From contig JADJPQ010000007.1 of NCBI GenBank assembly GCA_016713175.1, forward strand, positions 390,653 through 454,652: a stretch of DNA of 64,000 nt, written 5' to 3'. Source of the DNA: Planctomycetota bacterium. Lineage in GTDB: Bacteria > Planctomycetota > UBA1135 > UBA2386. Both the position numbers and the translations under genes were made by a program. The notes beneath the pieces were generated by a model that was not told where the DNA came from, did no database searches, and worked only from the letters and a program-made list of their open reading frames with translations. Positions 52,211-60,993 of this stretch are shown one piece after another. Positions within the stretch are counted from its first letter, which is position 1, and each line of letters starts with the position of its first letter.

Positions 52211-53457
52211 GCAGGACCTTCGCGTTGACCCTGCTGTTGGTCGCGGCGCTGCCGGCCCAGGAACCGACGCCGCCCGCGCCGCCGACAACGCCGCCGGCTG
52301 CCGGGGCACCCCCAGCGACCCAGGATCCGGAGAAGCCCAAACCGGCCGCGGACAAGCCGCCGGCCGAGAAACCGCCGGAGCAGCCGCTGGTGCCGATCCC
52401 GGCGCCGCCGCTCGCCGGCCTGCTGGGCAAGCAGTACTTCTGGTTCGGGATGTACCCGGACTTCATGGCCAAGTACGACCCGGTCATCGATCAGGTCGTG
52501 CACAAGGTCAAGCTGCGGCACGGCATGTTCTGGGACACGACGCTGACCCACGACCGCAAGAAGTTCCTGGTCGTCACCGACAGCCAGAAGACCATCGAGG
52601 TGGTCGACACCGTCAGCGGTACCGTGCTCGACGAACACACGTTCACCGAGAAGGACTTCGTCCTGCGGGTCCGCGATGTCCGCGAACTGCCCGGCGGCAC
52701 CCACTGGTATGTGCGCATCGATCGGGTCAAGAAGCTGATCGATCGCTATGCGTTCGAGCCGTCGCAGTGGCTGTTGTACGACGTCGCCGGCAAGAAGATC
52801 GAGAAGCGGCTGAAGAAGCTGCCGGACCTGCTCGATCGCGGCGCCCAGATCTCGCCTTGCGGCGCCTTCTGGCATGCCTACGACGATGACGGCGATCTGG
52901 TGATCCACGATGCCCGGACGTTCGCCGAGGTTGGCCGCGTCGACCTGCACACGCCGTTCGTGACCGGTGCCGGGCCGATCCGGACGATGGGCAATGACCT
53001 GCTCGATCGCCGCGATCCGGACCGCTATCGGCTGCTGTTCACGATGGACGACCCGGTGCAGAAGAACCGCACCAACTGGGGCATCGTCGACGTCGACGTC
53101 AAGAACCGCGCGGTCACCAACGTGATCGAATGGGGTCCGCAGGTCAGCGCCTGGGGCCTGCGGATCGCTTACAAGAAGAACATCGCCGCGGCGATGAGCG
53201 GCGGCTTCGGCGGCGGCGGCGAGGACCGCAAGGCCCGGCTCCTGCTCTACGATCTGACCACCGGCCGCAAGATCCGCGAGACCTACGAGGAGTTCCGGCC
53301 GCGGCGTTCGCTGGTCGCGATCTCGCCCGAGGGCGACAAGATCTACATCGGCGTCGCCGGATCGGACTTCGAGGTGTTCGACGGCAACCTGCAGCGGTTG
53401 AAGAACGTCGAACTCGAGGGCGAGATCTGGGGCCAGATCCACACGTTGGATGGCTGA
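52207..53457 (+). CDS. qhpB: Quinohemoprotein amine dehydrogenase beta subunit (beta-propeller)
   Basis: A 416-residue exported protein; GTG 52207 overlaps the qhpC stop (GTGA). Signal peptide RTFALTLLLVAALPAQ, then a Pro/Lys-rich linker to about residue 65. The remainder is a seven-bladed propeller of YVTN type: KKFLVVTDSQKTIEVVDTVS, AFWHAYDDDGDLVIHDARTF, RKARLLLYDLTTGRKIRETY and DKIYIGVAGSDFEVFDGNLQ. The beta subunit forms part of the substrate cavity next to the CTQ peptide. Its stop lies 8 nt inside the qhpE gene. Confidence 0.94.
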   Translation: MSRTFALTLLLVAALPAQEPTPPAPPTTPPAAGAPPATQDPEKPKPAADKPPAEKPPEQPLVPIPAPPLAGLLGKQYFWFGMYPDFMAKYDPVIDQVVHKVKLRHGMFWDTTLTHDRKKFLVVTDSQKTIEVVDTVSGTVLDEHTFTEKDFVLRVRDVRELPGGTHWYVRIDRVKKLIDRYAFEPSQWLLYDVAGKKIEKRLKKLPDLLDRGAQISPCGAFWHAYDDDGDLVIHDARTFAEVGRVDLHTPFVTGAGPIRTMGNDLLDRRDPDRYRLLFTMDDPVQKNRTNWGIVDVDVKNRAVTNVIEWGPQVSAWGLRIAYKKNIAAAMSGGFGGGGEDRKARLLLYDLTTGRKIRETYEEFRPRRSLVAISPEGDKIYIGVAGSDFEVFDGNLQRLKNVELEGEIWGQIHTLDG

Positions 53458-54085
53458 GTCCACACGCCGCGTCGTCGTCATCGACAGCGGCGTCGACGCC
53501 GGGCACCCGGGGCTTCGTGGGCGACTGGTGCTGGCTGGACCGGCGTTCGCCGACGATGGCGCCGCGGTCGTCGGCGGTGCTGGACGTGACGAACTCGGTC
53601 ACGGCACCGCGATCGCCGTGGCGATCCTGGCCCAGGCACCAGCCTGCGAACTGCTGGCGCTGCGCGTCTTCGATGCGGCGCCGCAATGCGCGTTCGAGCG
53701 GGTGCTGGCGGCACTCACGCATGCACTGGAGCAGCGACCGGCCGTGGTCAATCTGAGTCTCGGCACCACGAGCCTCGGCTGGCGAGAGCCGCTGCAGAAC
53801 CTGCTCGCCACCGCCCGCGCGCAGGGCACCCGGATCGTCGCGCCAGCGACGTTCGCCGGATTGCCGTGTGCCCCGGGCAACCTGCCAGGTGCCGATGGCG
53901 TGATCGCCGATCCGAATGTTCCGCGCGCGCTGCCGATCCGTCGCCGGATCGGCGGCGCCGAGTTCTGGTTCGCGTCGCCGGTGCCGCCACCGGGGCCCGA
54001 TGGGGTCACCATCGCCCGCGCCCGCGGCGAGAGCCTGGCCACCGCCCATGTCAGCGCGTGGCTAATGCGTTCGCTGCCCTGGTGA
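53450..54085 (+). CDS. qhpE: Subtilisin-like leader peptidase of the QHNDH system
   Basis: A 211-residue short subtilase without signal peptide, so cytoplasmic. The triad is Asp12 in VVVIDSGVDAGHPG, His51 in DELGHGTAIAVA and Ser195 in RGESLATAHVSAW. NLSLGTTSLGW matches the conserved substrate-binding strand. Instead of the usual oxyanion Asn region, APATFAG is seen. It is shorter than secreted subtilisins, as expected for QhpE, which removes the leader of the crosslinked QhpC before export. Its ATG overlaps the qhpB end by 8 nt. Confidence 0.92.
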   Translation: MAESTRRVVVIDSGVDAGHPGLRGRLVLAGPAFADDGAAVVGGAGRDELGHGTAIAVAILAQAPACELLALRVFDAAPQCAFERVLAALTHALEQRPAVVNLSLGTTSLGWREPLQNLLATARAQGTRIVAPATFAGLPCAPGNLPGADGVIADPNVPRALPIRRRIGGAEFWFASPVPPPGPDGVTIARARGESLATAHVSAWLMRSLPW

Positions 54086-54099
54086 GTCCGGTCCGGCGT

Positions 54100-54105
54100 T
54101 AGCAT
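54100..54105 (+). promoter_or_regulatory. Candidate -10 element (TAGCAT) of the kelch-type gene
   Basis: TAGCAT, then exactly 8 nt, then ATG 54114, in the 28-nt gap after qhpE. It suggests the kelch-type gene has its own leaderless transcript besides read-through. Confidence 0.4.
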
Positions 54106-54113
54106 CCACCGCC

Positions 54114-55511
54114 ATGGATTCCGACTCGAGCCGGCGCAGAAGGTCCCTGCAGCAGACCGCGCCCCCCGCACTGCTCCTGCTCGCGGGAACGATCGGCGCG
54201 CAGGACTGGCGCGAGTTGCTGGTCCCTGGCCCCACCCCCGGTTCCTGGTCGATGGTGCAGCACGAGGCGCAGAACCAGATCGTACTGGTGAGCCAGGCGT
54301 CGGCGGCGGCGACGACCGTCGACACGTGGCTGTTCGATGGGGTGGCGTGGACCCTGGCGACGCCGGCGACAACGCCGCCCGCACGTTCCGGCCATTGCTT
54401 GTCCCACGATCCAGGTCGCAACGTCGTGGTCCTGTTCGGCGGCGGCAATCCCGGCTTCCAGACGGTCCAAATGCGCAACGATCTCTGGGAGTGGAACGGC
54501 AGCAACTGGCTGCAGCGTTCGCCACCGGTCTCGCCGCTCCCGCGGACGCAGATGCGGATGGTCTACGACCCGGTCCGCGGCGCGCATCTGTTGTTTGGCG
54601 GTGCGACGTCGATCGCAATCATGAACAACACCGTCTCGGACGAGACCTGGATGTGGGATGGCACCCGCTGGGTTCTCCTTGCCCCCGCGACCCGGCCGTC
54701 GGCGCGCGCGGCGCATGGCCTGGCCTTCGACCGCCGCCGCGGCCGTGCCGTGCTGTTCGGCGGCTACTACTGGTTCGGTCCGCACCAGTGGCAAGACGTC
54801 CTCGGCGACACCTGGGAGTGGGATGGCACGGACTGGGCACAGCTCGGGGTACCAAGATCACCACAACCACGTGCCTATCTCGACGCTACCTATGACCCGG
54901 TGCGCGGAGTCGTCATGCTGCACGGCGGCTTGGCACCGGGAACGGGCGACGCCGAGACCTGGGAGTGGGACGGCGCCGATTGGTTCCGCTATCAGGCCAA
55001 CACCGTGCCTGGCGGCACTGGCCGCAGCGGCATGGCGCTGGCGTTCCTGGCCAATCACGGTGTGGTCGGATTCGGCGGCCAGGACTCGACCGGCAACCTC
55101 CGCGACACCTGGCGATTCGGCGGCACGCTGCCCGCGATCGCGGGCTACGGCATGTCCTGCATCGGCTCGGCCGGAACACTGGAACTGACCGCGAGCAGCG
55201 TCCCGGCGATCGGAACGACGCTCGGAATGCAGGCGACCGGGATGCCGGGGAATGCCTTCACGATGTTCGGTGCGAGCACCGCCACTGGCCGCACCGGGTG
55301 GCCAGGAACCGGTTGCGAAATGCGCCTGCAACTGCCGATCGTGATCGGCAGCTCGTTCGCGAGCGGCGGCATCGCCGGCCACACGTCATCGATTCCGAAC
55401 AGTCTGGCGCTGCGCGGTGTCCTCGTTCACTTCCAGGCTGCGGCGATCGACCCGGCGGCGAACGCCGCCGGCGTCGTGCTGTCGTCGGCGCTGCGCGCCG
55501 TGGTGAACTGA
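54114..55511 (+). CDS. Secreted kelch-repeat protein with recurrent C-terminal beta domain
   Basis: A 465-residue exported protein. The basic N-terminus SSRRRRSLQQTAPPALLLLA and following residues form a signal peptide. Residues 35-325 contain about six kelch-like units, each with a D-W-W or FGG pattern, such as DLWEWNGSNWLQRSPPVSPL, DETWMWDGTRWVLLAPATRP, DTWEWDGTDWAQLGV and VVGFGGQDSTGNLRDTWRFG. The last 120 residues (GYGMSCIGSAGTLELTASSV and onward) are the beta domain also seen at 36.6 kb, 47.9 kb and 63.6 kb. It lies between qhpE and the opposing qhpG but has no known part in QHNDH formation. Confidence 0.88.
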   Translation: MDSDSSRRRRSLQQTAPPALLLLAGTIGAQDWRELLVPGPTPGSWSMVQHEAQNQIVLVSQASAAATTVDTWLFDGVAWTLATPATTPPARSGHCLSHDPGRNVVVLFGGGNPGFQTVQMRNDLWEWNGSNWLQRSPPVSPLPRTQMRMVYDPVRGAHLLFGGATSIAIMNNTVSDETWMWDGTRWVLLAPATRPSARAAHGLAFDRRRGRAVLFGGYYWFGPHQWQDVLGDTWEWDGTDWAQLGVPRSPQPRAYLDATYDPVRGVVMLHGGLAPGTGDAETWEWDGADWFRYQANTVPGGTGRSGMALAFLANHGVVGFGGQDSTGNLRDTWRFGGTLPAIAGYGMSCIGSAGTLELTASSVPAIGTTLGMQATGMPGNAFTMFGASTATGRTGWPGTGCEMRLQLPIVIGSSFASGGIAGHTSSIPNSLALRGVLVHFQAAAIDPAANAAGVVLSSALRAVVN

Positions 55512-55513
55512 CG

Positions 55514-56914
55514 TCAGCGCCGGGCCACTGCGGTCGCGGCCGGAATGAGCAGGCCCTGCCGCCACAGCACGAGCGCCGCGTCGAGAACGGCGCGCGGCGG
55601 CAGCACGAACAGTCGTGGATCGCGACCGGCCTCGGCGACACCGGCGGCAAGGGTGCGTGGCACCGTGAACGCGGCGGCAACCGGCGGCACCGGCACGAAG
55701 CGCACGTGCGTCAGCACGTCGTCGAGTCCTGGTCGGGTCAGGCCGTCGGCAGCGACCAAGCGACGTTCGTGACGTCGCCAGGTCGTTGCGGCCGTCGCGT
55801 CCGACGCCAGATGGAGCGGCAGATCGGCAGGCGGATCGGGTAGCACCGTCGGCGACGGCACACGGCGAGCACGCCAGAACGGCTGCTCGGCGAAGCGTTC
55901 CTCCTGCCGGTAGAACGCAGCAGCCGTCGCGGCGTGTGCGCGCCACAGATCCCGTTCCCAGCGCCACACCGCAGTCAGGATCCCGCCGGCATCCGCCGAC
56001 TCCGACAGCAGCGTCGCGATCGCCGCCGCGGCCTGATCGGCGCTGGCGATCGCTTTCTCGACGCCCTGGCTCGACAACGGGTCGACCGTGGCGATCGCGT
56101 CACCGAGGCGCAGCAACGCGTCGGTGCCGCGACGCAACCGTGCCGTGGCCCGCGTGGCGTGGAGCAGACGGACGTTGGCCACCTGTCGCGCTGGCCCGGT
56201 CGCACTCTGCAGCGCGCGCGCGAGCACGGTTCGACTGCCTTCGGCCGCCACGACCGCCGTGTCCACCAGCACCGACAACACCCCGCTGCCGTCACCGGCG
56301 GGAATCCACCACAACCAGCCGTCCGGCACCGCCTCGATCACCGCCGCCTCGGCGAACTCCGGCACTGCGCTCGTGCGCACGCAGAACGCGGCGGTCTCGG
56401 GGCCGGCGACGAGCACCGGCGCTGGCGACGGTCCACCACTGCGACCAGCCGCCACCACGACACAGCCGGCCTCGACGTCGGCGAAGCAACCGCCGGCGAA
56501 GCGCAGTCGCACGCGCCCGGATGGCGGCAACGGCGCGGCGGGCGAACACGACGACAGCAGCACCACCCCGCAGTCCACCGCCCAGCGCCGCAACCCGGCA
56601 TCGAACGTCGGCCGGTGCAGCCGCAATCCGGGTTCCGCCGCGGGTTGCGCGACCATCGTCGGCCCACCCCAGATCGCCAGATGCCGCAGCCGGTCAGGTG
56701 CCGCCGCCGCCAGCACCGCGTCGTGCACGCCAACCCGAGCCAATGCCGTCCGCGCTGCCGGCAGGATGGTCTCCTGTTCGCTCGCGCGCCGCGGCCGCCC
56801 ATCATCGACCAACAGCACGCGCAGGGATTGCCGGGCAAGCAACCCGGCGCAGATCGCGCCCGCGGGGCCACCACCGACGATCAGCACATCCACGGTGTCC
56901 GGAATCGACGTCAT
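55514..56914 (-). CDS. qhpG: Flavin-dependent monooxygenase, QhpG-like (CTQ tryptophan hydroxylation)
   Basis: A 466-residue FAD monooxygenase of the halogenase/geranylgeranyl-reductase-like group. The N-terminal dinucleotide fold has VDVLIVGGGPAGAICAGLLA and an acidic end of the second strand (VLLVDDG). The second FAD motif is LLRLGDAIATVDPLSSQGVE (GD in the usual place). The C-terminal 120 residues are a helical domain (FVPVPPVAAAFTVPRTLAAG). In Paracoccus, the flavoprotein QhpG hydroxylates the Trp of the crosslinked QhpC. The assignment rests on linkage: it faces the qhp operon, 1.4 kb from qhpE. The kelch gene separates them, and both stop codons lie in a shared 10-bp palindrome at 55508-55517. 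Confidence 0.8.
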   Translation of the reverse strand: MTSIPDTVDVLIVGGGPAGAICAGLLARQSLRVLLVDDGRPRRASEQETILPAARTALARVGVHDAVLAAAAPDRLRHLAIWGGPTMVAQPAAEPGLRLHRPTFDAGLRRWAVDCGVVLLSSCSPAAPLPPSGRVRLRFAGGCFADVEAGCVVVAAGRSGGPSPAPVLVAGPETAAFCVRTSAVPEFAEAAVIEAVPDGWLWWIPAGDGSGVLSVLVDTAVVAAEGSRTVLARALQSATGPARQVANVRLLHATRATARLRRGTDALLRLGDAIATVDPLSSQGVEKAIASADQAAAAIATLLSESADAGGILTAVWRWERDLWRAHAATAAAFYRQEERFAEQPFWRARRVPSPTVLPDPPADLPLHLASDATAATTWRRHERRLVAADGLTRPGLDDVLTHVRFVPVPPVAAAFTVPRTLAAGVAEAGRDPRLFVLPPRAVLDAALVLWRQGLLIPAATAVARR

Positions 56915-56921
56915 GCCAGGC

Positions 56922-58751
56922 TCAGCGTGGGCCGGTCCTGGTCATCGCCGGCGGCGTCGACTTCTGCAAGAACAACACCGCAAAGCAGGTCGCATCCAAC
57001 AGCAGGCTGCCGGTGTGTTCGGCCTTGAACGAGCCGTTCGGCTGCTGTTGTGCCAGCAGTTGCAACCCGCCTTCGTAGTACCAGTCGCGACCTTGCAGCA
57101 GCGCGACGCCCGAGAGTTCGCAGGTACGCTCCAGGCCGTACAGCCAGTAGTACCAGTGATCATCGGAACGTCCGGCAAACCCAGGATTGCTGCGCACCGA
57201 GAACTCCTCCGCCAGCCAGCCGAACCCGGCATCGATCGCGTCGTCGATCTGGCGGACCAGTTCGCGGGAGCCACCGGCGCGCACGAGCCATTGCCGCGCC
57301 AGCACCAGGCCGTTGATCCCGGCGCTGGTCATCGAACCATAGGCCGGCGAAGTCGGCTCCTGGTAGGCAAACCCGCGCGTCGGCACGCGCGTCGGCGCCG
57401 GCTCCGGAAGTGGTCCCCCGGCGGCTTCGGCGACTTCGCGATGCGACAACAGCTGCAACCGCGAATGCCGGCCATGATGCGGCCCTTGTGCCTGCAGCAG
57501 CGGTGCCGCCGCCGCCGCCCACGCCGTCGACGGAATCGTCAGGCCGCACAAGGCCGCCGCATCGAGGCCGAGCAGCCCATACTGCTGCAGCGACACATCC
57601 CAACGCTTGCCGCCTATGTAGTTGAAGCGCAGTTGCTGCGCGGCTGGAACGCGCGGATCGATGTTGCCGAGCAGCGTGTCGACCCAGCGCTGCGCCAGCA
57701 CCCGGTCGGCTTCGGGCAGTTGGCGTTGCACCCGTTCCTTCAGTTCGCCGGTGCGGATCTTCGTGACCTCGCCCGGCGGACCGTGGCGCTGCGCCATCGC
57801 CATCAGCGCCACCGCCAACGAGTAGCTGTCGATCAACTTGCGCTTCCGCAACGCGTCGAAGCCGGCAGCCACGACCCGATCGTCAGGCGGCGTGTGTGCA
57901 TGCAGCAGCGTCAGCAGGCCGAGCGCCAGCCGGCCGCTGCCGAAACTGCGCGGTTCCCCCTTCTTGTCGTGCAGGAACGTCTCGTCGACGCCATCCAATT
58001 CGCTGCGCAGCCACGCTGCCGCGGCGGCGACCGCGTCACTGACGCGCTTGCGGAAGTCGGCATCCTGCGGATCGCGAACGGCGACCAGCGTCCAGGCCTC
58101 GTCGATCACCAACGTCCGCCACTGCGTCCTGCTCTCGCGCCAGACCAACCGCAACGTCCCCTGGAAACGCCGGACCAGCCCCGCGGCCTGGTCGACCTGG
58201 CGGACCAGCAGCAGCGAGCCGCGCACGCTCTCGGCATACGGACAGGCTGGCCGGACCAGCCGTTCGGCGACGTCCTTGCCCTCGCCCGGCTGGGGGACCG
58301 GCGGCTGGCCATCGACCTTCAGTTCGAACCGCTGTTCGCCCGCCGAAGTCACCGCCGCAACCTGACCCGAGAGCCGCAGATCCCCGAACGGCAGCAGCCG
58401 TGGGAACGTCCACCGGCTGCCGCTGCGCGCGTCGAAGTCGGTCGCCACCGCACGGATCACATCGCGCAGATCGCGCGGCGGTTCGGCGATCGCCTGCTGG
58501 TCCGGGCGTAGCTCGCCCTGGCACAACCAGGGGGCCGGCGGCAGCCGCGGCAACAGCTTCTCCGGCGCGGCGGTCGTCGGCAGCAACGCCATCGCCGCGG
58601 CCTCGTCGGCCGCCGTTCCGGTGCGGGCAGAGCCGTCGCGGGTGAACTCGACCGCGCCGCGGACCGGGAGTTTCCAGGCAGACTGCTGACCGCAGAGCGG
58701 CAGCGTGAACAGGGAAGCGAGGAGCAACAGGATCAGGACATGACTTCTCAT
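56922..58751 (-). CDS. Secreted protein with squalene-cyclase/prenyltransferase-like helical repeats
   Basis: A 609-residue exported protein. Start ATG 58751 begins the signal peptide RSHVLILLLLASLFTLPLCG. The first 230 residues are a beta-rich region with no known family (FELKVDGQPPVPQPGEGKDV). From about residue 230 the protein becomes an alpha-alpha barrel-like repeat region of the terpene cyclase/prenyltransferase type seen in many planctomycete proteins: YSLAVALMAMAQRHG, QYGLLGLDAAALCGLTIPST, GSMTSAGINGLVLARQWLV and WYYWLYGLERTCELSGVALL. Catalytic DxDD or zinc ligands were not found. It ends 7 nt before the qhpG start, so both can be on one mRNA, though a shared role is unproven. Confidence 0.8.
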   Translation of the reverse strand: MRSHVLILLLLASLFTLPLCGQQSAWKLPVRGAVEFTRDGSARTGTAADEAAAMALLPTTAAPEKLLPRLPPAPWLCQGELRPDQQAIAEPPRDLRDVIRAVATDFDARSGSRWTFPRLLPFGDLRLSGQVAAVTSAGEQRFELKVDGQPPVPQPGEGKDVAERLVRPACPYAESVRGSLLLVRQVDQAAGLVRRFQGTLRLVWRESRTQWRTLVIDEAWTLVAVRDPQDADFRKRVSDAVAAAAAWLRSELDGVDETFLHDKKGEPRSFGSGRLALGLLTLLHAHTPPDDRVVAAGFDALRKRKLIDSYSLAVALMAMAQRHGPPGEVTKIRTGELKERVQRQLPEADRVLAQRWVDTLLGNIDPRVPAAQQLRFNYIGGKRWDVSLQQYGLLGLDAAALCGLTIPSTAWAAAAAPLLQAQGPHHGRHSRLQLLSHREVAEAAGGPLPEPAPTRVPTRGFAYQEPTSPAYGSMTSAGINGLVLARQWLVRAGGSRELVRQIDDAIDAGFGWLAEEFSVRSNPGFAGRSDDHWYYWLYGLERTCELSGVALLQGRDWYYEGGLQLLAQQQPNGSFKAEHTGSLLLDATCFAVLFLQKSTPPAMTRTGPR

Positions 58752-58804
58752 GTCCTGTACGAGGGGGGACGGGGGCAGACTCAGGCCGGAATTCCGGACC
58801 GGCG

Positions 58805-60895
58805 TCAGCGCGCCACGGCTTTGCTGCGCGACAGCCCGATCTTCTCGACCATTTCCTGCAGCGCGACCTGCAGGCTGGTGAAGCCCGCATAGTGCACCGT
58901 CCGCGCCGGCACCTGCGTCTTGCGCGCCAGGTCCAGCGCCGGCTCGGTCGTCTCGTGCCGGTTCCAGTGCAGCAGCAGCAGCAGGTCGACGCCAGCGCGC
59001 AGCCGGTCGCCGATCTGGCCGACGATCTTCTGCGGCGACGTGTAGTTGGTCATCAGCCACTCGCCGGCGAACCCCCATTCCCCCGCCAGCTTCTCGAAGC
59101 GCGGATGATGCCGCCGCTGCCGTTCGTTGCCGCCGACCACCAGCACGCGGACCGGGTGCCCAAGCGCCTTCCCCAGCGCCTGACACGCCGCCATGCCGGC
59201 GTCGGCCGACGGCGCCTCGCCGTCCTGCAGTTCGAGCAGCTTCTCGATCGCCGCCAGATCGTCCTTGGCCAGTTCGGGGAACGCGCAGGCGACTTCCTGC
59301 AGCAGGCCATGGGCCTGCCGCAGCGCCTCGACCTCCTTGCGGGCCCGCAGCGACCGCGCGATCGCGACCTGCAGCTGCGCGCGCTCGTAATCGCGCCCCT
59401 CCATCTCCTCGAACAGCGCCGCGCGTTCGATCTTGATCTCCAGATGGTCCAGCGCCTGCCCGACGAACTCCTCGTTGGCCAGCAGCTTCTCGAGCGTCTC
59501 GAACGCGCCGCGCTGCAGCAGCACCTCGCGCAGTTCGGCGTAGCTGGCCCGCGCCAGCTCGCGTTCGCCCTTCATGTTGTGCGCGGTCATCACGACGCGC
59601 ATCGCGTCGACGCGCTGATCCAGGTCGACCGCGACCTCGAGCACGCGCCGCGCCGCCGCCAGCGCCGGATCGGCTTCGCCAAGACCCTGGTACTCGAGCG
59701 CGACGAACAGCAGCTGGTCGGGCGAGGAGCCGCGCCCGACGTCGACGGCATCGAGGAAGCGCAGCGCCAGCTTGCGATCGAGCTTCTTCAGCGCTTCGTG
59801 CACGAAGTAGAACGTCTCCAGGTCCGGCCGGACGGAGTCGAGCGCCTTCTCCATCAGCCGCAGTGCGCGCGGCGCTTCGGCCGGGTCCCCCGCCGCCAGC
59901 AATGCCGCCGCCTGGAAGAACCGCGCCCGATCGCGCAACACGACGTCGCGACCCTCCATCCGCCGCATGCCGCCGATCGCCAGTTCGAAACCGCGGGCCG
60001 CGACCCCGAACGCGCCGCTCTCGTAGGCGAGCAGCGACCGGACGAACAGCGCCTCCGGCACCGCGCGTTCAGGCTCCTCTTCGACATGCTGCAGCCACTG
60101 CAGCGCGGACTCGCGTTCCTGCCGCGCCGTGCGCGGCGCCAGATCCTCGACTTCGTGCACGCGCAGTTCGGCGAGCGCCGCGACGGTGTCGATCGCCGAC
60201 CGCAGCCGCGAGTTGCCGGCGCTGAGGCCCCTTGCGTCGTGGCACGCGGCCAGCGAACCGGTCCAGTCGCTGCTGGCGAGCAGCCGTTCGCCGAGGGTCT
60301 TGTGGTAGCGCGCCCGCACGTCGGCCGGCAGGCGGTCGAAGCCGGCCATGCCGAGCATCCGGCGCAGGATCGACGCGGTGCTCTCCTGGTCATCCTCGTC
60401 GACGCGGTTCTCCAGCCGCGCCAGCAGGTCGGTGATCGCGGCGTCGACGATCAGCTGCAGTTCGGCCGAGCCCGACCCGGTCGCCAGGTACTCGATCGCG
60501 CGGACCGCAAGCTTCAGATCGCCGCACCAGAACAGCGTGCGAACCACCAGCGGCAGCACCTGGCCGGCGATCTGCGGGTCGGACAGCAGTTCGACCAGCA
60601 CCTGCGGATCCTGCAGCACCTCGGCGATCCAGTTGCGTTCGCCGCGCCGATCATGGCCGCGCAGCTTGCCGAACAGGAACCAGCGCCGCAGTCCCGCATC
60701 GCCCTGCGGCTCCGGCAGATCGACGCCGAGCAGCGTCTTGGCGTAACCGAGCAGGAAGGCGCTGCCGGGCCTGGCGCCGGCCAACTGCCACAGATCGAGG
60801 ATCTGCTGCCGGACCGTCTCGGCCTTGACGCCGCCGTTCTCCGCCTCGTGGATCTGCGTCAGCAGCAACCGGTCGAGTGCCGTTTCGAAGCCCAT
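58805..60895 (-). CDS. Cytoplasmic TPR-like protein with C-terminal DUF2325-like domain
   Basis: A 696-residue soluble protein. ATG 60895 follows a GGGGGA stretch. Most of it is helical repeat (RFFQAAALLAAGDPAEAPRA, LLFVALEYQGLGEADPALAA, YAELREVLLQRGAFETLEKL), likely TPR-like. The last 110 residues form a small Rossmann-like domain: VRVLVVGGNERQRRHHPRFE, VDLLLLLHWNRHETTEPALD and VHYAGFTSLQVALQEMVEKI. That pattern resembles DUF2325, but the identity is not certain. No enzyme motif was seen. Confidence 0.75.
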   Translation of the reverse strand: MGFETALDRLLLTQIHEAENGGVKAETVRQQILDLWQLAGARPGSAFLLGYAKTLLGVDLPEPQGDAGLRRWFLFGKLRGHDRRGERNWIAEVLQDPQVLVELLSDPQIAGQVLPLVVRTLFWCGDLKLAVRAIEYLATGSGSAELQLIVDAAITDLLARLENRVDEDDQESTASILRRMLGMAGFDRLPADVRARYHKTLGERLLASSDWTGSLAACHDARGLSAGNSRLRSAIDTVAALAELRVHEVEDLAPRTARQERESALQWLQHVEEEPERAVPEALFVRSLLAYESGAFGVAARGFELAIGGMRRMEGRDVVLRDRARFFQAAALLAAGDPAEAPRALRLMEKALDSVRPDLETFYFVHEALKKLDRKLALRFLDAVDVGRGSSPDQLLFVALEYQGLGEADPALAAARRVLEVAVDLDQRVDAMRVVMTAHNMKGERELARASYAELREVLLQRGAFETLEKLLANEEFVGQALDHLEIKIERAALFEEMEGRDYERAQLQVAIARSLRARKEVEALRQAHGLLQEVACAFPELAKDDLAAIEKLLELQDGEAPSADAGMAACQALGKALGHPVRVLVVGGNERQRRHHPRFEKLAGEWGFAGEWLMTNYTSPQKIVGQIGDRLRAGVDLLLLLHWNRHETTEPALDLARKTQVPARTVHYAGFTSLQVALQEMVEKIGLSRSKAVAR

Positions 60896-60993
60896 GTGTC
60901 CCCCGTCGCGTTATCGAACGGGGCGAGGGCACGGCTTGCCGGGGCATGCGAACGGCCGCTGCCGCCGGTGTCGTGGGTGCCGGACGCCGTCGC

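Noticed and set aside
55508..55517. 10-bp palindrome CTGACGTCAG spanning two convergent stop codons
   Set aside because: Short and explained by facing TGA codons (TGA/TCA); no spacer for a hairpin.
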